Virus record (IMG/VR): IMGVR_UViG_3300020187_002839
Coordinates: 1 to 50,521 of that record
Direction: 5' to 3' (one strand)
Length of the DNA: 50,521 nt
Source of the DNA: a virus
In this document: positions 31,469-39,037 of the stretch, in pieces
Numbering within the stretch: the first letter of the stretch is position 1
How the letters are laid out: each line of letters begins with the position of its first letter
The notes under the pieces: generated by a model
Told to the model about the DNA's origin: nothing
The model's database searches: none
The model's input: the letters and a program-made list of their open reading frames with translations, nothing else
Made by a program: the position numbers and the translations under genes

Positions 31469-32045
31469 CTTCATTGAAAAAAAACGTTTGGTGTAATCTA
31501 CAATATTCAGGACCACTTCCAAAATATTGTACAGCAGCATGGAAATAATCAGCATCATAAATTATTGCTCTGTTATAAATGTTTGCTACGTAATCTAATT
31601 GTTCCCAACAGGTAAAATCTTGACCATCATTTTCAATTTCTTTAAACCTTGGCATATCAAGACTTCCATCACTAAGTAATGGTGGTTTTGTTAATCCTGT
31701 TCTCTTATGTTTATAAGTTGCTGTTCCTGATTCAGGTGGAGCATTAGGTGTTAAATATATTACACAAGCGTATGTTGTATAATTATCTGAATGTACCCAA
31801 CATTTATCTAAAGCTGTACATAAGTTAAAACACCCATTATAATTTTCCATATCCATAAAATGTTTTTTATCGATTTTGGTATTTAATGAATGTTCAAAAG
31901 CCTTTAATACTGATATGTCTTTTACAGAATCTGTTCTTTTTCCAGGATGATTTCCTTTTTTATCGTACCACTCCATATTTAAAGCTTGATTTCTAACAAA
32001 GTCTGGGTCTGTATAAAAATCGTCTAATACTAATAAACTTGTCAT
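31452..32045 (-). CDS. 2OG-Fe(II) oxygenase-like protein, paralog of 19329-20003 (DUF6445-like)
   Basis: The 197-aa protein has LDDFYTDPDFVRNQAL at the start, WVHSDNYTTYACVIYLTPNAPPESGT (His-x-Asp iron motif followed by IYLTPNAP), YNRAIIYDADYFHAAVQYFG with the distal His, and CRLHQTFFF with the Arg for 2OG. All four blocks are shared with the 224-aa protein, but overall identity is moderate. The duplication is old. The substrate is unknown. Confidence 0.75.
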   Translation of the reverse strand: MTSLLVLDDFYTDPDFVRNQALNMEWYDKKGNHPGKRTDSVKDISVLKAFEHSLNTKIDKKHFMDMENYNGCFNLCTALDKCWVHSDNYTTYACVIYLTPNAPPESGTATYKHKRTGLTKPPLLSDGSLDMPRFKEIENDGQDFTCWEQLDYVANIYNRAIIYDADYFHAAVQYFGSGPEYCRLHQTFFFNEDGKVY

Positions 32046-32047
32046 AA

Positions 32048-33214
32048 CTATTTTATAATTTGTCTTAATTTTTGAATTTCTGCTTCTATTTTAAGTCTTC
32101 TTTCTTCTTGACCAATATAATTACCTTGTTTTGTTTTAGGTAAACTATTAAGTTCTTCTTGTAAAGACTCTAATTTTTTATTTAATCTATATTCTTCATA
32201 ATGCTCTCCATCATTACCATTTTGACCTATAATATTCATTCTTTTTTCAGCTTCATCTTCCCAATCGGTGTATTTTGCTTGGACTTCAAGACTAGCACTT
32301 TCAGCTTCTTCCCAATTATCATTTCTACCGAATAATTCTGTATTAATGTCTTCTTCCGTAATTTCTATTTTTTCTTCATATAAATTTTTTCTATATTTTT
32401 TTCTAGGATAAGCTTTGTCAAAAGCAAAATTAGCAGCTACAACTAAAGATATAGCTAAAGGATCAAATACAAAAATTATAATAAGTAATAATATATTAAT
32501 GATTTTATCCATAGGATAACCGGTCAAACCCGATAGATACTGCAGGGGTCCTAATTCTCCAGCGACCTCGTTGTTATTATCAAGCTTCAGTACTTCTAAC
32601 TGAAACTTTTGAAGACTATCTGATGCTATTTCTCTTTTTACTTGTACATCTTTACGATTCTCTTCTTCAACTTCGATACGTTTTGCAGCCATCCTAAGTT
32701 CGGTAGTAGAGATTGTTGTTCTAATGCCCCCAACCACCGAGGTGTCTCGTACTTGGATCGACGAAGCTCTGGCATTTGATAAAGTACTAATATTATTAGA
32801 TATTCTTTTAATTTCGTCATTATACCTGTTAACATCATTTTCATAAAATTCTATTTTTTGTTGTATAAACCCTTTTTGATTTTCTACCATAGATAGTTTA
32901 GCATAGGTATCTTGGTAAGCAGCACTTAAAAATCCATAAATACCCATACTAGTAATTAATACTAGTACAGTAGTTGCTATAACTAAATAAGTTCTTAATG
33001 CTTTATTAATAGAATCCCAATACTGGTATAATAATGAAGCCGTAACTAATTTTGCAAATTCTAATGAACCTGCCATTATAATAACTTGAAATTGTGCTCC
33101 TGCAAATAATTTGCTTAACCCATAAACTGAATAGAATGCTGCCGATGCACTTACTGATAATGCAGAAAATGCAATAAGAAAAGGGAACATTCCTTTTTTA
33201 ATATTTTGTAACAT
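32048..33214 (-). CDS. Multi-pass membrane protein with coiled coil (388 aa)
   Basis: The start is taken at the ATG at 33214, 29 nt after a promoter; a TTG at 33244 lies inside the promoter box. Helices are visible at residues about 10-30, 42-60, 72-95 (LVIATTVLVLITSMGIYGFLSAAY) and 235-260 (IINILLLIIIFVFDPLAISLVVA). A long coiled coil (about 105-215) lies between the third and fourth, and the C-terminus is charged. No family is recognised. It may be an envelope-associated phage protein. Part of the gene (32510-32770) has higher GC than the rest. Confidence 0.65.
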   Translation of the reverse strand: MLQNIKKGMFPFLIAFSALSVSASAAFYSVYGLSKLFAGAQFQVIIMAGSLEFAKLVTASLLYQYWDSINKALRTYLVIATTVLVLITSMGIYGFLSAAYQDTYAKLSMVENQKGFIQQKIEFYENDVNRYNDEIKRISNNISTLSNARASSIQVRDTSVVGGIRTTISTTELRMAAKRIEVEEENRKDVQVKREIASDSLQKFQLEVLKLDNNNEVAGELGPLQYLSGLTGYPMDKIINILLLIIIFVFDPLAISLVVAANFAFDKAYPRKKYRKNLYEEKIEITEEDINTELFGRNDNWEEAESASLEVQAKYTDWEDEAEKRMNIIGQNGNDGEHYEEYRLNKKLESLQEELNSLPKTKQGNYIGQEERRLKIEAEIQKLRQIIK

Positions 33215-33224
33215 AGTTTGATTT

Positions 33225-33755
33225 TTATACTGTGTCGTAGTCAATATACGAAATTTCTACCTCGTCTCCACGCTCAAGTGCTTCAGCTATGGGAGAATAG
33301 ATTCTTTTATAAGCATCTACTGAGGCCCCTATAAAACCACTTTTTGATTTAGTAACATTTTGTTGTTGTGTGTCTCCTACTAACAAACACCCAGAAGTAT
33401 GTTCATCTGTATTACCAGTATGAATTAAAATGTACTCAAATCCAGGTACATCTTGTACATGGAGCATACCTTTATGCATAGAGCCATATTTAGCTGCGTA
33501 TTTACTATGAAAACCACCTACTTTTCTTAATTTAATTTTATAGTTACCCTCAGGTATCCTAGTTTCATGTTTTACTTTTTCATTTCTATGTTCATCTTCT
33601 AAAGTATAACATAAAAATTTTCTTTCTGCTGTTGTATCAAATAATAATCCATTTGTACTATCTTTTTGTGAGCTTACTCTTAATACTTCTAGTTTCATTT
33701 TTTCATGTGTTTTGTTAAATTTGGATACATATCGTAAAATGCATTTGAAATCCAT
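33225..33755 (-). CDS. DUF5675-like protein
   Basis: The core begins MKLEVLRVSSQKDSTNG and contains LCYTLEDEHR, ETRIPEGNYKIKLRKVGGFHSKYAAKYG, HKGMLHVQDVPGFEYILIHTGNTDEHTSGCLLVGD. This is the DUF5675 pattern. The IHTGNT...SGCLLVG part resembles the His/Gly/Cys arrangement of L,D-transpeptidase-like folds, so a role in cell-wall processing is possible. Two starts fit: 33755 (A-rich leader, 9 nt after the preceding gene) and 33698 (where similarity begins). The longer one is given. Confidence 0.75.
   Translation of the reverse strand: MDFKCILRYVSKFNKTHEKMKLEVLRVSSQKDSTNGLLFDTTAERKFLCYTLEDEHRNEKVKHETRIPEGNYKIKLRKVGGFHSKYAAKYGSMHKGMLHVQDVPGFEYILIHTGNTDEHTSGCLLVGDTQQQNVTKSKSGFIGASVDAYKRIYSPIAEALERGDEVEISYIDYDTV
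33243..33272 (-). promoter_or_regulatory. Phage family promoter of the 388-aa membrane protein
   Basis: CGTGGAGACG, 10 bp, TTCGTATATT on the minus strand, in the end of the DUF5675 gene, 28 nt before the ATG at 33214. The TGG core of the -33 box is kept. Confidence 0.5.
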
Positions 33756-33764
33756 TTTTCTATT

Positions 33765-34097
33765 TTATTTATTACTTTTCGCATTTTCTATTTCTAATAT
33801 TTTAACTGTTTTTTTCAATTCTTTAACTTCTTCTTGCAAGTATTCTATTCTTAAATCTTGTTTAGCATCATCAGGCAAGGCACCCATTTCACCTCTAGGC
33901 CATTTTACCCTAAATTCATGATTTAATTCAACATCATCTTGCATTCTAACTACGTCTAATTGTAGTTGAGCTATTTCACCTTGTAAGGTAAACCATACAC
34001 CCGCAATTGAGACTACACCAACAACCATACCTATTAAGGCTTTAACATCTAAACTTACTTTAGATTCTTCATTTAGTTCTATTTTTTTTTCTTCCAT
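33765..34097 (-). CDS. Single-pass membrane protein with coiled coil, paralog A (110 aa)
   Basis: The start is at the ATG at 34097. It has a short N-terminus, EESKVSLDVKALIGM, one membrane helix (VVGVVSIAGVWFTLQGEIA), then a coiled coil (QLQLDVVRMQDDVEL and LQEEVKELKKTVKILEIE). It is clearly related to the 93-aa protein at 35158-35439 (shared LD-x-K then IAG-x-WFTLQ-x-(D/E)IA). It follows the terminator at 34115-34140 directly. A spanin- or Rz-like role is possible but unproven. Confidence 0.6.
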   Translation of the reverse strand: MEEKKIELNEESKVSLDVKALIGMVVGVVSIAGVWFTLQGEIAQLQLDVVRMQDDVELNHEFRVKWPRGEMGALPDDAKQDLRIEYLQEEVKELKKTVKILEIENAKSNK

Positions 34098-34114
34098 TAT
34101 TGATATAATTATAA

Positions 34115-34140
34115 ATTCCCGCACCTTTCGGTACGGGAAT
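34115..34140 (-). terminator. Strong rho-independent terminator
   Basis: An 11-bp stem with one G-U pair (ATTCCCGTACC/GGTGCGGGAAT) closed by a GAAA tetraloop, followed on the minus strand by TTTATAATTAT. It lies between the holin-like genes and the paralog A gene and should end the exported-protein unit. Confidence 0.85.
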
Positions 34141-34157
34141 AAATATTGAACACCCCC

Positions 34158-34388
34158 TTATTTTTTAACTATGTGATATAAAATGAAAGCGCCTACTAAT
34201 CCTAGTAGTCCTTCCGCGTTAAGTGACCCTAAAATTTCCATGATATTACCTACCACAGATACTTCTGGCCAAAAAGGGATTCCTGCTCCATTGAATAGTA
34301 CTTCTAGTACTACCCCTAAAGCGATTACAGACACACCTATGTGAGTCAGTTTGTCAGCCCAAGAGCCGACCTTGTTTAGAATTTCCAT
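34158..34388 (-). CDS. Small membrane protein, holin-like (76 aa)
   Basis: The start is at the ATG at 34388; an upstream TTG at 34412 would add 8 residues. Two hydrophobic segments are seen: LTHIGVSVIALGVVLEVLF and GLLGLVGAFILYHIV, with a WPEVSVVGNIMEIL amphipathic stretch between. Basic residues end the protein. The size and topology suit a holin or an antiholin, but phage small membrane proteins are often misassigned. The next gene upstream is also two-pass. Confidence 0.5.
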   Translation of the reverse strand: MEILNKVGSWADKLTHIGVSVIALGVVLEVLFNGAGIPFWPEVSVVGNIMEILGSLNAEGLLGLVGAFILYHIVKK

Positions 34389-34425
34389 AAAATTGGGTTT
34401 TAAGTTAAACAAATGTAACTAGCAA

Positions 34426-34665
34426 CTAATTGTCTTCGTTTTTTTTCTTACCGAAGATTTTGCCTACCTCAGCGATTCCGAATGAACCGAGGGTTATGAT
34501 TACAAAGGAATTATAAATGTAATCTTGTATTTGAAGTTCTTTGCCATATACACCAGTAACAATATCTACTACTGCAAAAATGACCATTACCATAAAGGAT
34601 AAAAATCCTACTACGTTTTTTTCGTTAATGTCGTTATTGTCTTTAAACAAATCTTTAAATGCCAT
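34426..34665 (-). CDS. Small two-pass membrane protein (79 aa), holin-like
   Basis: The peptide has a charged N-terminus (LFKDNNDINEKN), two helices (VVGFLSFMVMVIFAVVDIVTGV and YNSFVIITLGSFGIAEVGKIF) and a basic tail (GKKKNEDN). This is typical of class II holins. It is 13 nt upstream of the next small membrane gene. The pair lies in the exported-protein unit ending at the terminator. Confidence 0.55.
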   Translation of the reverse strand: MAFKDLFKDNNDINEKNVVGFLSFMVMVIFAVVDIVTGVYGKELQIQDYIYNSFVIITLGSFGIAEVGKIFGKKKNEDN

Positions 34666-34729
34666 ACTTTTAGTTTTTAAAAATTAGTAAAACTATTAAT
34701 GGAACCTTATTATGTTGTGATGATAAATA

Positions 34730-35152
34730 TTAAAATCTATTAGAATTTTGAATTTCTTCAATTGCTTCATTTACTTCTTCCACACTTACAGGAAATTCTA
34801 GATCTAATCCTGCTTTAAATTTTACTAAATTATCTCGAGTTATTATAAACATGGTGGGAGCCATTCTAACTCTATATTTTTTCTTAGCTATTGGAGCTTT
34901 TGCAATGTCTACTCTATAATATTCTATATCATCTCTATCAGCTAATTCTTTCCAATTAGAGTAACAATTTATTTCATTAAATTTAGCCCAATATTCAACT
35001 ACTATTACTTTATCATCGTCATCACCAAAGGCTGAATTGCCATTTATAATTTCTTCGTAATTTGAATCATCTAACCAATACTTTTCCGGAACTTCCTGTT
35101 GTCCTAAAAGGAGAGAGGGTATTGCTATTAATAATAATAGTAGTTTTTTCAT
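34730..35152 (-). CDS. Secreted thioredoxin-like protein without CXXC
   Basis: The signal peptide is MKKLLLLLIAIPSLLLGQQ, with probable cleavage after LLLGQ. The mature part is a thioredoxin fold: VIVVEYWAKFNEINCYSNWKEL, then YYRVDIAKAPIAKKKYRVRMAPTMFII with the cis-Pro. In place of WCxxC it has WAKFNEINC, with a single Cys, so it cannot be a standard dithiol oxidoreductase. It is probably periplasmic. It sits among other exported and membrane genes, 5 nt after the 93-aa gene. Confidence 0.72.
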   Translation of the reverse strand: MKKLLLLLIAIPSLLLGQQEVPEKYWLDDSNYEEIINGNSAFGDDDDKVIVVEYWAKFNEINCYSNWKELADRDDIEYYRVDIAKAPIAKKKYRVRMAPTMFIITRDNLVKFKAGLDLEFPVSVEEVNEAIEEIQNSNRF

Positions 35153-35157
35153 AGTTA

Positions 35158-35439
35158 TTACTTTTTAGACATCTCGTACATACGTTCTTCTAGCTTATCT
35201 AATTTATCTAGAATCATTTCAACGTCTTCTTGAGTGTCCATTATTGTCTGTCGAACCAACTCATCTTTTAAGTCATATTCTACCCTTTCAATAACTGGTT
35301 CAGGTTGGGTTGCAGCATAAGCTATGTCTGCTTGTAATGTGAACCACATACCTGCTATAGTAACAACAAATGCCACTATCATTCCTATTGTTTTTAAGTC
35401 TAAAGTTACTTTAGTATCCTCCCCTATTTGTTGTGCCAT
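35158..35439 (-). CDS. Single-pass membrane protein with coiled coil, paralog B (93 aa)
   Basis: It has the same layout as paralog A at 33765-34097: TKVTLDLKTIGM, a membrane helix (IVAFVVTIAGMWFTLQADIAY), then a charged coiled coil (MDTQEDVEMILDKLDKLEERMYEM). Shared residues are concentrated around the helix. It lies 6 nt after the lipoprotein gene. Two copies flanking the holin-like pair and terminator suggest a duplicated envelope component. Confidence 0.6.
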   Translation of the reverse strand: MAQQIGEDTKVTLDLKTIGMIVAFVVTIAGMWFTLQADIAYAATQPEPVIERVEYDLKDELVRQTIMDTQEDVEMILDKLDKLEERMYEMSKK

Positions 35440-35445
35440 GTTTTT

Positions 35446-36018
35446 TTAATCTAATAAATATCCGTAAGGTGTTGATGTTACATCTTGCCCTATTGGAAAG
35501 TTTTCTAATCTCATTGATAATGTCATAGTTCTATTAATATAAGGGTTATAAAATTCACCCTCAGCAGTTAAACAAATTAATAAAGGGTCATAAAAATCCT
35601 CTTCAGAGGGTTCAATGATTTCTCCTACTATTACTTCGTTCCAAACTATATATTCATCGTTGCCAGGTATTTCTACTCCAGCATACTTGTTATTGGGATT
35701 TTCCCAAGTGTAAGTACCTACATCTAATAATAAACCATTATCTACTGCGTCTGAATCTAATAAGTACATTGCAAAGTGTTGTCTATCTGCTCTTGGTTCT
35801 CCATCATCTATTTGAAGATATAGGATAAATATTTTTCTTAGTTTACCATCAACCCATTGTGTTCCACCATATGAATTTACCAAAGAGTATCTTTCGTATG
35901 GGTCAAATGAATCACCATCTAATGCAATTTCAAATAATAGTTGTCTTTCTTCTACTACATCATCTTTAGAACAACTAAAGAAAAGTATAAGCGTTAAAAA
36001 TAATATTAATTTTTTCAT
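35446..36018 (-). CDS. Probable surface lipoprotein with Bacteroidota export signal (190 aa)
   Basis: A type II signal peptide ends at Cys16 (MKKLILFLTLILFFSC), followed by SKDD. A Cys-x-Lys-(Asp/Glu)2 after the lipid-anchored Cys is the lipoprotein export signal described for Capnocytophaga and related Bacteroidota, which sends lipoproteins to the cell surface. The mature part is beta-rich, acidic and of unknown family. It lies directly after the outer-membrane barrel gene (2 nt) and may work with it. Confidence 0.78.
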   Translation of the reverse strand: MKKLILFLTLILFFSCSKDDVVEERQLLFEIALDGDSFDPYERYSLVNSYGGTQWVDGKLRKIFILYLQIDDGEPRADRQHFAMYLLDSDAVDNGLLLDVGTYTWENPNNKYAGVEIPGNDEYIVWNEVIVGEIIEPSEEDFYDPLLICLTAEGEFYNPYINRTMTLSMRLENFPIGQDVTSTPYGYLLD

Positions 36019-36020
36019 TT

Positions 36021-37265
36021 TTATTTAAATGTATAATTTAATCCAAATGTGGATTGGAATAATTTACTATCCCACATTTTGCTATATTCTCCTTCTATAA
36101 ATACTCCTAAATTTTTATTAAGTTTCCAACCCATATTAATACCAGCTGAATAGTCATCCCATTGTTTATCTGCTAATAAATTATTATGTCCTCCTTTACC
36201 CCAACTTTCTCTTTGTAGGTAAGAAAAATCTACATTTCCTGAAATATATGAATGATATGGAAGAATATAATTTCCGTATGCGTGTAACCAAAAATTATTT
36301 TTATAATGGTAATAATCAAAACCTACAATAGGAGCAATTTCAGCAAAATCATCTAATTCATTCCATCTTTCTTGATTATATCTATTCATTAAATCAGTAA
36401 ATACATTTTCTCTAAAATCAATGTCAGAATATGCTACTATTTCTCCAGCTTCATTCTTCCAAATCCAATCTTGACTTTCAGCTCCAGTATTAACATCTGT
36501 ATAAGTTGTAAAGTGATCTGTATAACCATATTCAAATCCTAAAGTGTACCAAGGATTTGCTGGGTATTCAAATTCTTCTCCAGTGTCAGGGTTTGTGTAT
36601 GATGTAGTTTCGTTTAACCATATTTCTATTGGGTTGTATCCATATGCTCTTTCATGTGTTCTATAAATAGCACCTGCTGATATTGAGAATTTTTTACCAA
36701 TAGGTAACCTAGCTCTAACTTCACCTGAGACATATTCTAAATTAATTTTATCAACTTCTCTAGATTCTGCTTTTACTATATGGTATTTACCTGTGTGTTT
36801 AATAAATAACCTGTGATTTTGAAAATCTTCACCTCTCCATCTTTCATTTTCAAAGTGGATTTGATATTCTAGCCCTTTAAAGGCTGATGTTGGGGCTGAA
36901 AATGCTAATTGTTCTTCAGTACCATCATAAAAGTTTTTAGGTTTTCTTTCGTAGTTAAATCTTGCTAGTTTTCTAATACCAATCCCTATTCTATAATCAA
37001 AGGGATATTCAGGTGTATTATCTACAACTACAGGGATATCATATAGACCATCTCCATCTCCTGTTCTAACAAAGTATGTATTTTCTTTTGCTTCAATAGA
37101 ATTTGAGATATCACCTGCTCCATATACGGTTCCATACTTTAAAAAGTCATCATAAAGGCCTTTAAAAAAGTTCCCTTCTTTTTTAAGGGGAGATTTTAAG
37201 ATTTCTTGACTTTGTAAATCCGGGGTGAATAAAATAAACGCAACAATTAATATTATTATTCTCAT
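36021..37265 (-). CDS. Probable outer-membrane beta-barrel protein (414 aa)
   Basis: A cleavable signal peptide (MRIIILIVAFILFTPDLQSQ) is followed by a mature protein of alternating amphipathic, aromatic-rich strands (for example KFSISAGAIYRTHERAYGY, WYTLGFEYGY, FWLHAYGNYILPYHSY, LGVFIEGEYSKMW). It ends FQSTFGLNYTFK, near the C-terminal aromatic signature of barrel proteins. No plug or TonB box is seen. A phage-encoded outer-membrane protein could block or replace a host receptor, or change permeability. It heads the exported-protein unit. Confidence 0.75.
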   Translation of the reverse strand: MRIIILIVAFILFTPDLQSQEILKSPLKKEGNFFKGLYDDFLKYGTVYGAGDISNSIEAKENTYFVRTGDGDGLYDIPVVVDNTPEYPFDYRIGIGIRKLARFNYERKPKNFYDGTEEQLAFSAPTSAFKGLEYQIHFENERWRGEDFQNHRLFIKHTGKYHIVKAESREVDKINLEYVSGEVRARLPIGKKFSISAGAIYRTHERAYGYNPIEIWLNETTSYTNPDTGEEFEYPANPWYTLGFEYGYTDHFTTYTDVNTGAESQDWIWKNEAGEIVAYSDIDFRENVFTDLMNRYNQERWNELDDFAEIAPIVGFDYYHYKNNFWLHAYGNYILPYHSYISGNVDFSYLQRESWGKGGHNNLLADKQWDDYSAGINMGWKLNKNLGVFIEGEYSKMWDSKLFQSTFGLNYTFK

Positions 37266-37320
37266 ATTATTAATGTTTTACTATTTGACAATAAATATGA
37301 GAAAAAAAAGTTAAAATGCA

Positions 37321-39036
37321 CTAACCATCACAAGAAAGACAATCTGCCATACGACTCCCTAAATCTCCTTTAATTACTGAATCTGTTCTTAAATAGTATA
37401 GCGTTTTAACGCCTAATTTCCACGCTTCCATATGGACTTGGTTAATCCATTTGGGAGAATCGTTAGGATCAAAAGAAAGATTAAGTGATTGTGTTTGATC
37501 TATATATTTTTGACGTTCTGCTGCTTGTTTTATTAATTCTAATTGATTTGTTTCAGAAAATGTTAAAAATACATCTTTTTCTTCTGTAGATAGCACATTA
37601 TCTGGTAAATTTAATACAGATCCACCTTCTTGTAACATCTGATCCCACCATTTATTTTTATTTTCACCTTTAGATTTAAGTAATGCTTCTAATACTTTAT
37701 TTTTTCTAATAAAAGTACCTTTAGCTCCATTAAATGTATAAACATTTGCAGGTAAAGGTTCAATTCCCGCACTAATACCACCACAAATAACAGAATTTGA
37801 TACTGTTGGTGCAACTGCTAATAAATGTGTATTTCTCATACCAGTTCCTCTACACCATAATGGTTCTCCATATTCTGCCGCTAAATCCATAGATGCAGCT
37901 TCAGATTCACTTCTAATTTTATTAAAAATATTTCTAGTATGTACAGTAGATGCTACTGAATTAAATGGTAGATTTTTCTGTTGTAAAAAAGTATGCCACC
38001 CCATTACACCTAAACCTAATGCTCTACCCTTAGATGCATGTTTATGTGTTCTTTTTAAACTTTCTTTACCATTTGATTTATCAATAAATTCTTGCATTAC
38101 TCCATCTAAAAACCAAATTGCTGTTTTAATACAATCTGTATCTTTATATTCTTCCCATTTAGCTAAGTTAAGAGAGGATAAACAACAAATAAAACTGTGT
38201 TCTTCATCTGTAAATAATGTAATTTCAGAACAAATATTAGTCATAGTAACGTCTAAATTATTCATTCTGTAGGCAATAGGATTGTTTTTATTAACATTAT
38301 CCTTATACATTATATAAGGTTCACCTGTTTCCATTCTTGATTTTAAAACTGTAGCCCATTTATTCATTGATTCAGCATCCCTAGCTTCTAATTTTCTCAT
38401 AAATGAATCACCTACAACAACACATTGGTGTAAATTTAAACACTGTCTATTTGGATCGCCCTTCGGTCTACGAATTTGTAAAAATTCCTCAATATCCCCA
38501 TGTTCAATATCTAAATTAACTGATGCTGCACCTCTTCTAACATTACCTTGATTAGTAGCAATAATTGATGAATCATATATTTTTGCCCATGGAACTACAC
38601 CTTCACTTTTACCATTTCCTGCAATTCCTTCACCCCGTTGTCTAATACGAGATAACGAAATACCTACACCTCCACCGGATGCTGTTAATTTCATTAGTTC
38701 CGCGTTAGTTAAACCAATTCCACGTATTGAATCAGGTGTATCTATACCAAAACATGAAATTGGTAATCCTCTATCAGTACCCATATTTGATATAACTGGA
38801 GATGCTAATCCTATCCAACCATTCCAAATATATTTGAAAAATTTGTTAGCTAATTCTGGTTTTTTAAGTCTATTAGCTGATGCACTTGCTACTCTTTTAT
38901 AAGCTGTTCTTACAGTTTCACCAGGTAATAAATAACCTTTAGAAATTGTTGCTAAAGAGATTTCATCCATCCACTCAGGATACTGTTTTCCAGCTTCCCA
39001 TTGACTATAATCTACTTGTAATGCGTTGTTTTCCAT
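37321..39036 (-). CDS. nrdA: Class I ribonucleotide reductase alpha subunit
   Basis: The 571-aa protein has the catalytic core: PISCFGID (active-site Cys), the NICSEI motif with Asn, Cys and Glu, ALGLGVMGWHTFLQQ, and the redox tail ending MADCLSCDG. It lacks the N-terminal ATP-cone of the roughly 760-aa E. coli enzyme, so overall activity control by dATP is probably absent. It makes dNTP precursors for phage replication. It is separated from nrdB by the secreted glycosidase-like gene. Confidence 0.95.
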   Translation of the reverse strand: MENNALQVDYSQWEAGKQYPEWMDEISLATISKGYLLPGETVRTAYKRVASASANRLKKPELANKFFKYIWNGWIGLASPVISNMGTDRGLPISCFGIDTPDSIRGIGLTNAELMKLTASGGGVGISLSRIRQRGEGIAGNGKSEGVVPWAKIYDSSIIATNQGNVRRGAASVNLDIEHGDIEEFLQIRRPKGDPNRQCLNLHQCVVVGDSFMRKLEARDAESMNKWATVLKSRMETGEPYIMYKDNVNKNNPIAYRMNNLDVTMTNICSEITLFTDEEHSFICCLSSLNLAKWEEYKDTDCIKTAIWFLDGVMQEFIDKSNGKESLKRTHKHASKGRALGLGVMGWHTFLQQKNLPFNSVASTVHTRNIFNKIRSESEAASMDLAAEYGEPLWCRGTGMRNTHLLAVAPTVSNSVICGGISAGIEPLPANVYTFNGAKGTFIRKNKVLEALLKSKGENKNKWWDQMLQEGGSVLNLPDNVLSTEEKDVFLTFSETNQLELIKQAAERQKYIDQTQSLNLSFDPNDSPKWINQVHMEAWKLGVKTLYYLRTDSVIKGDLGSRMADCLSCDG

Positions 39037-39037
39037 A

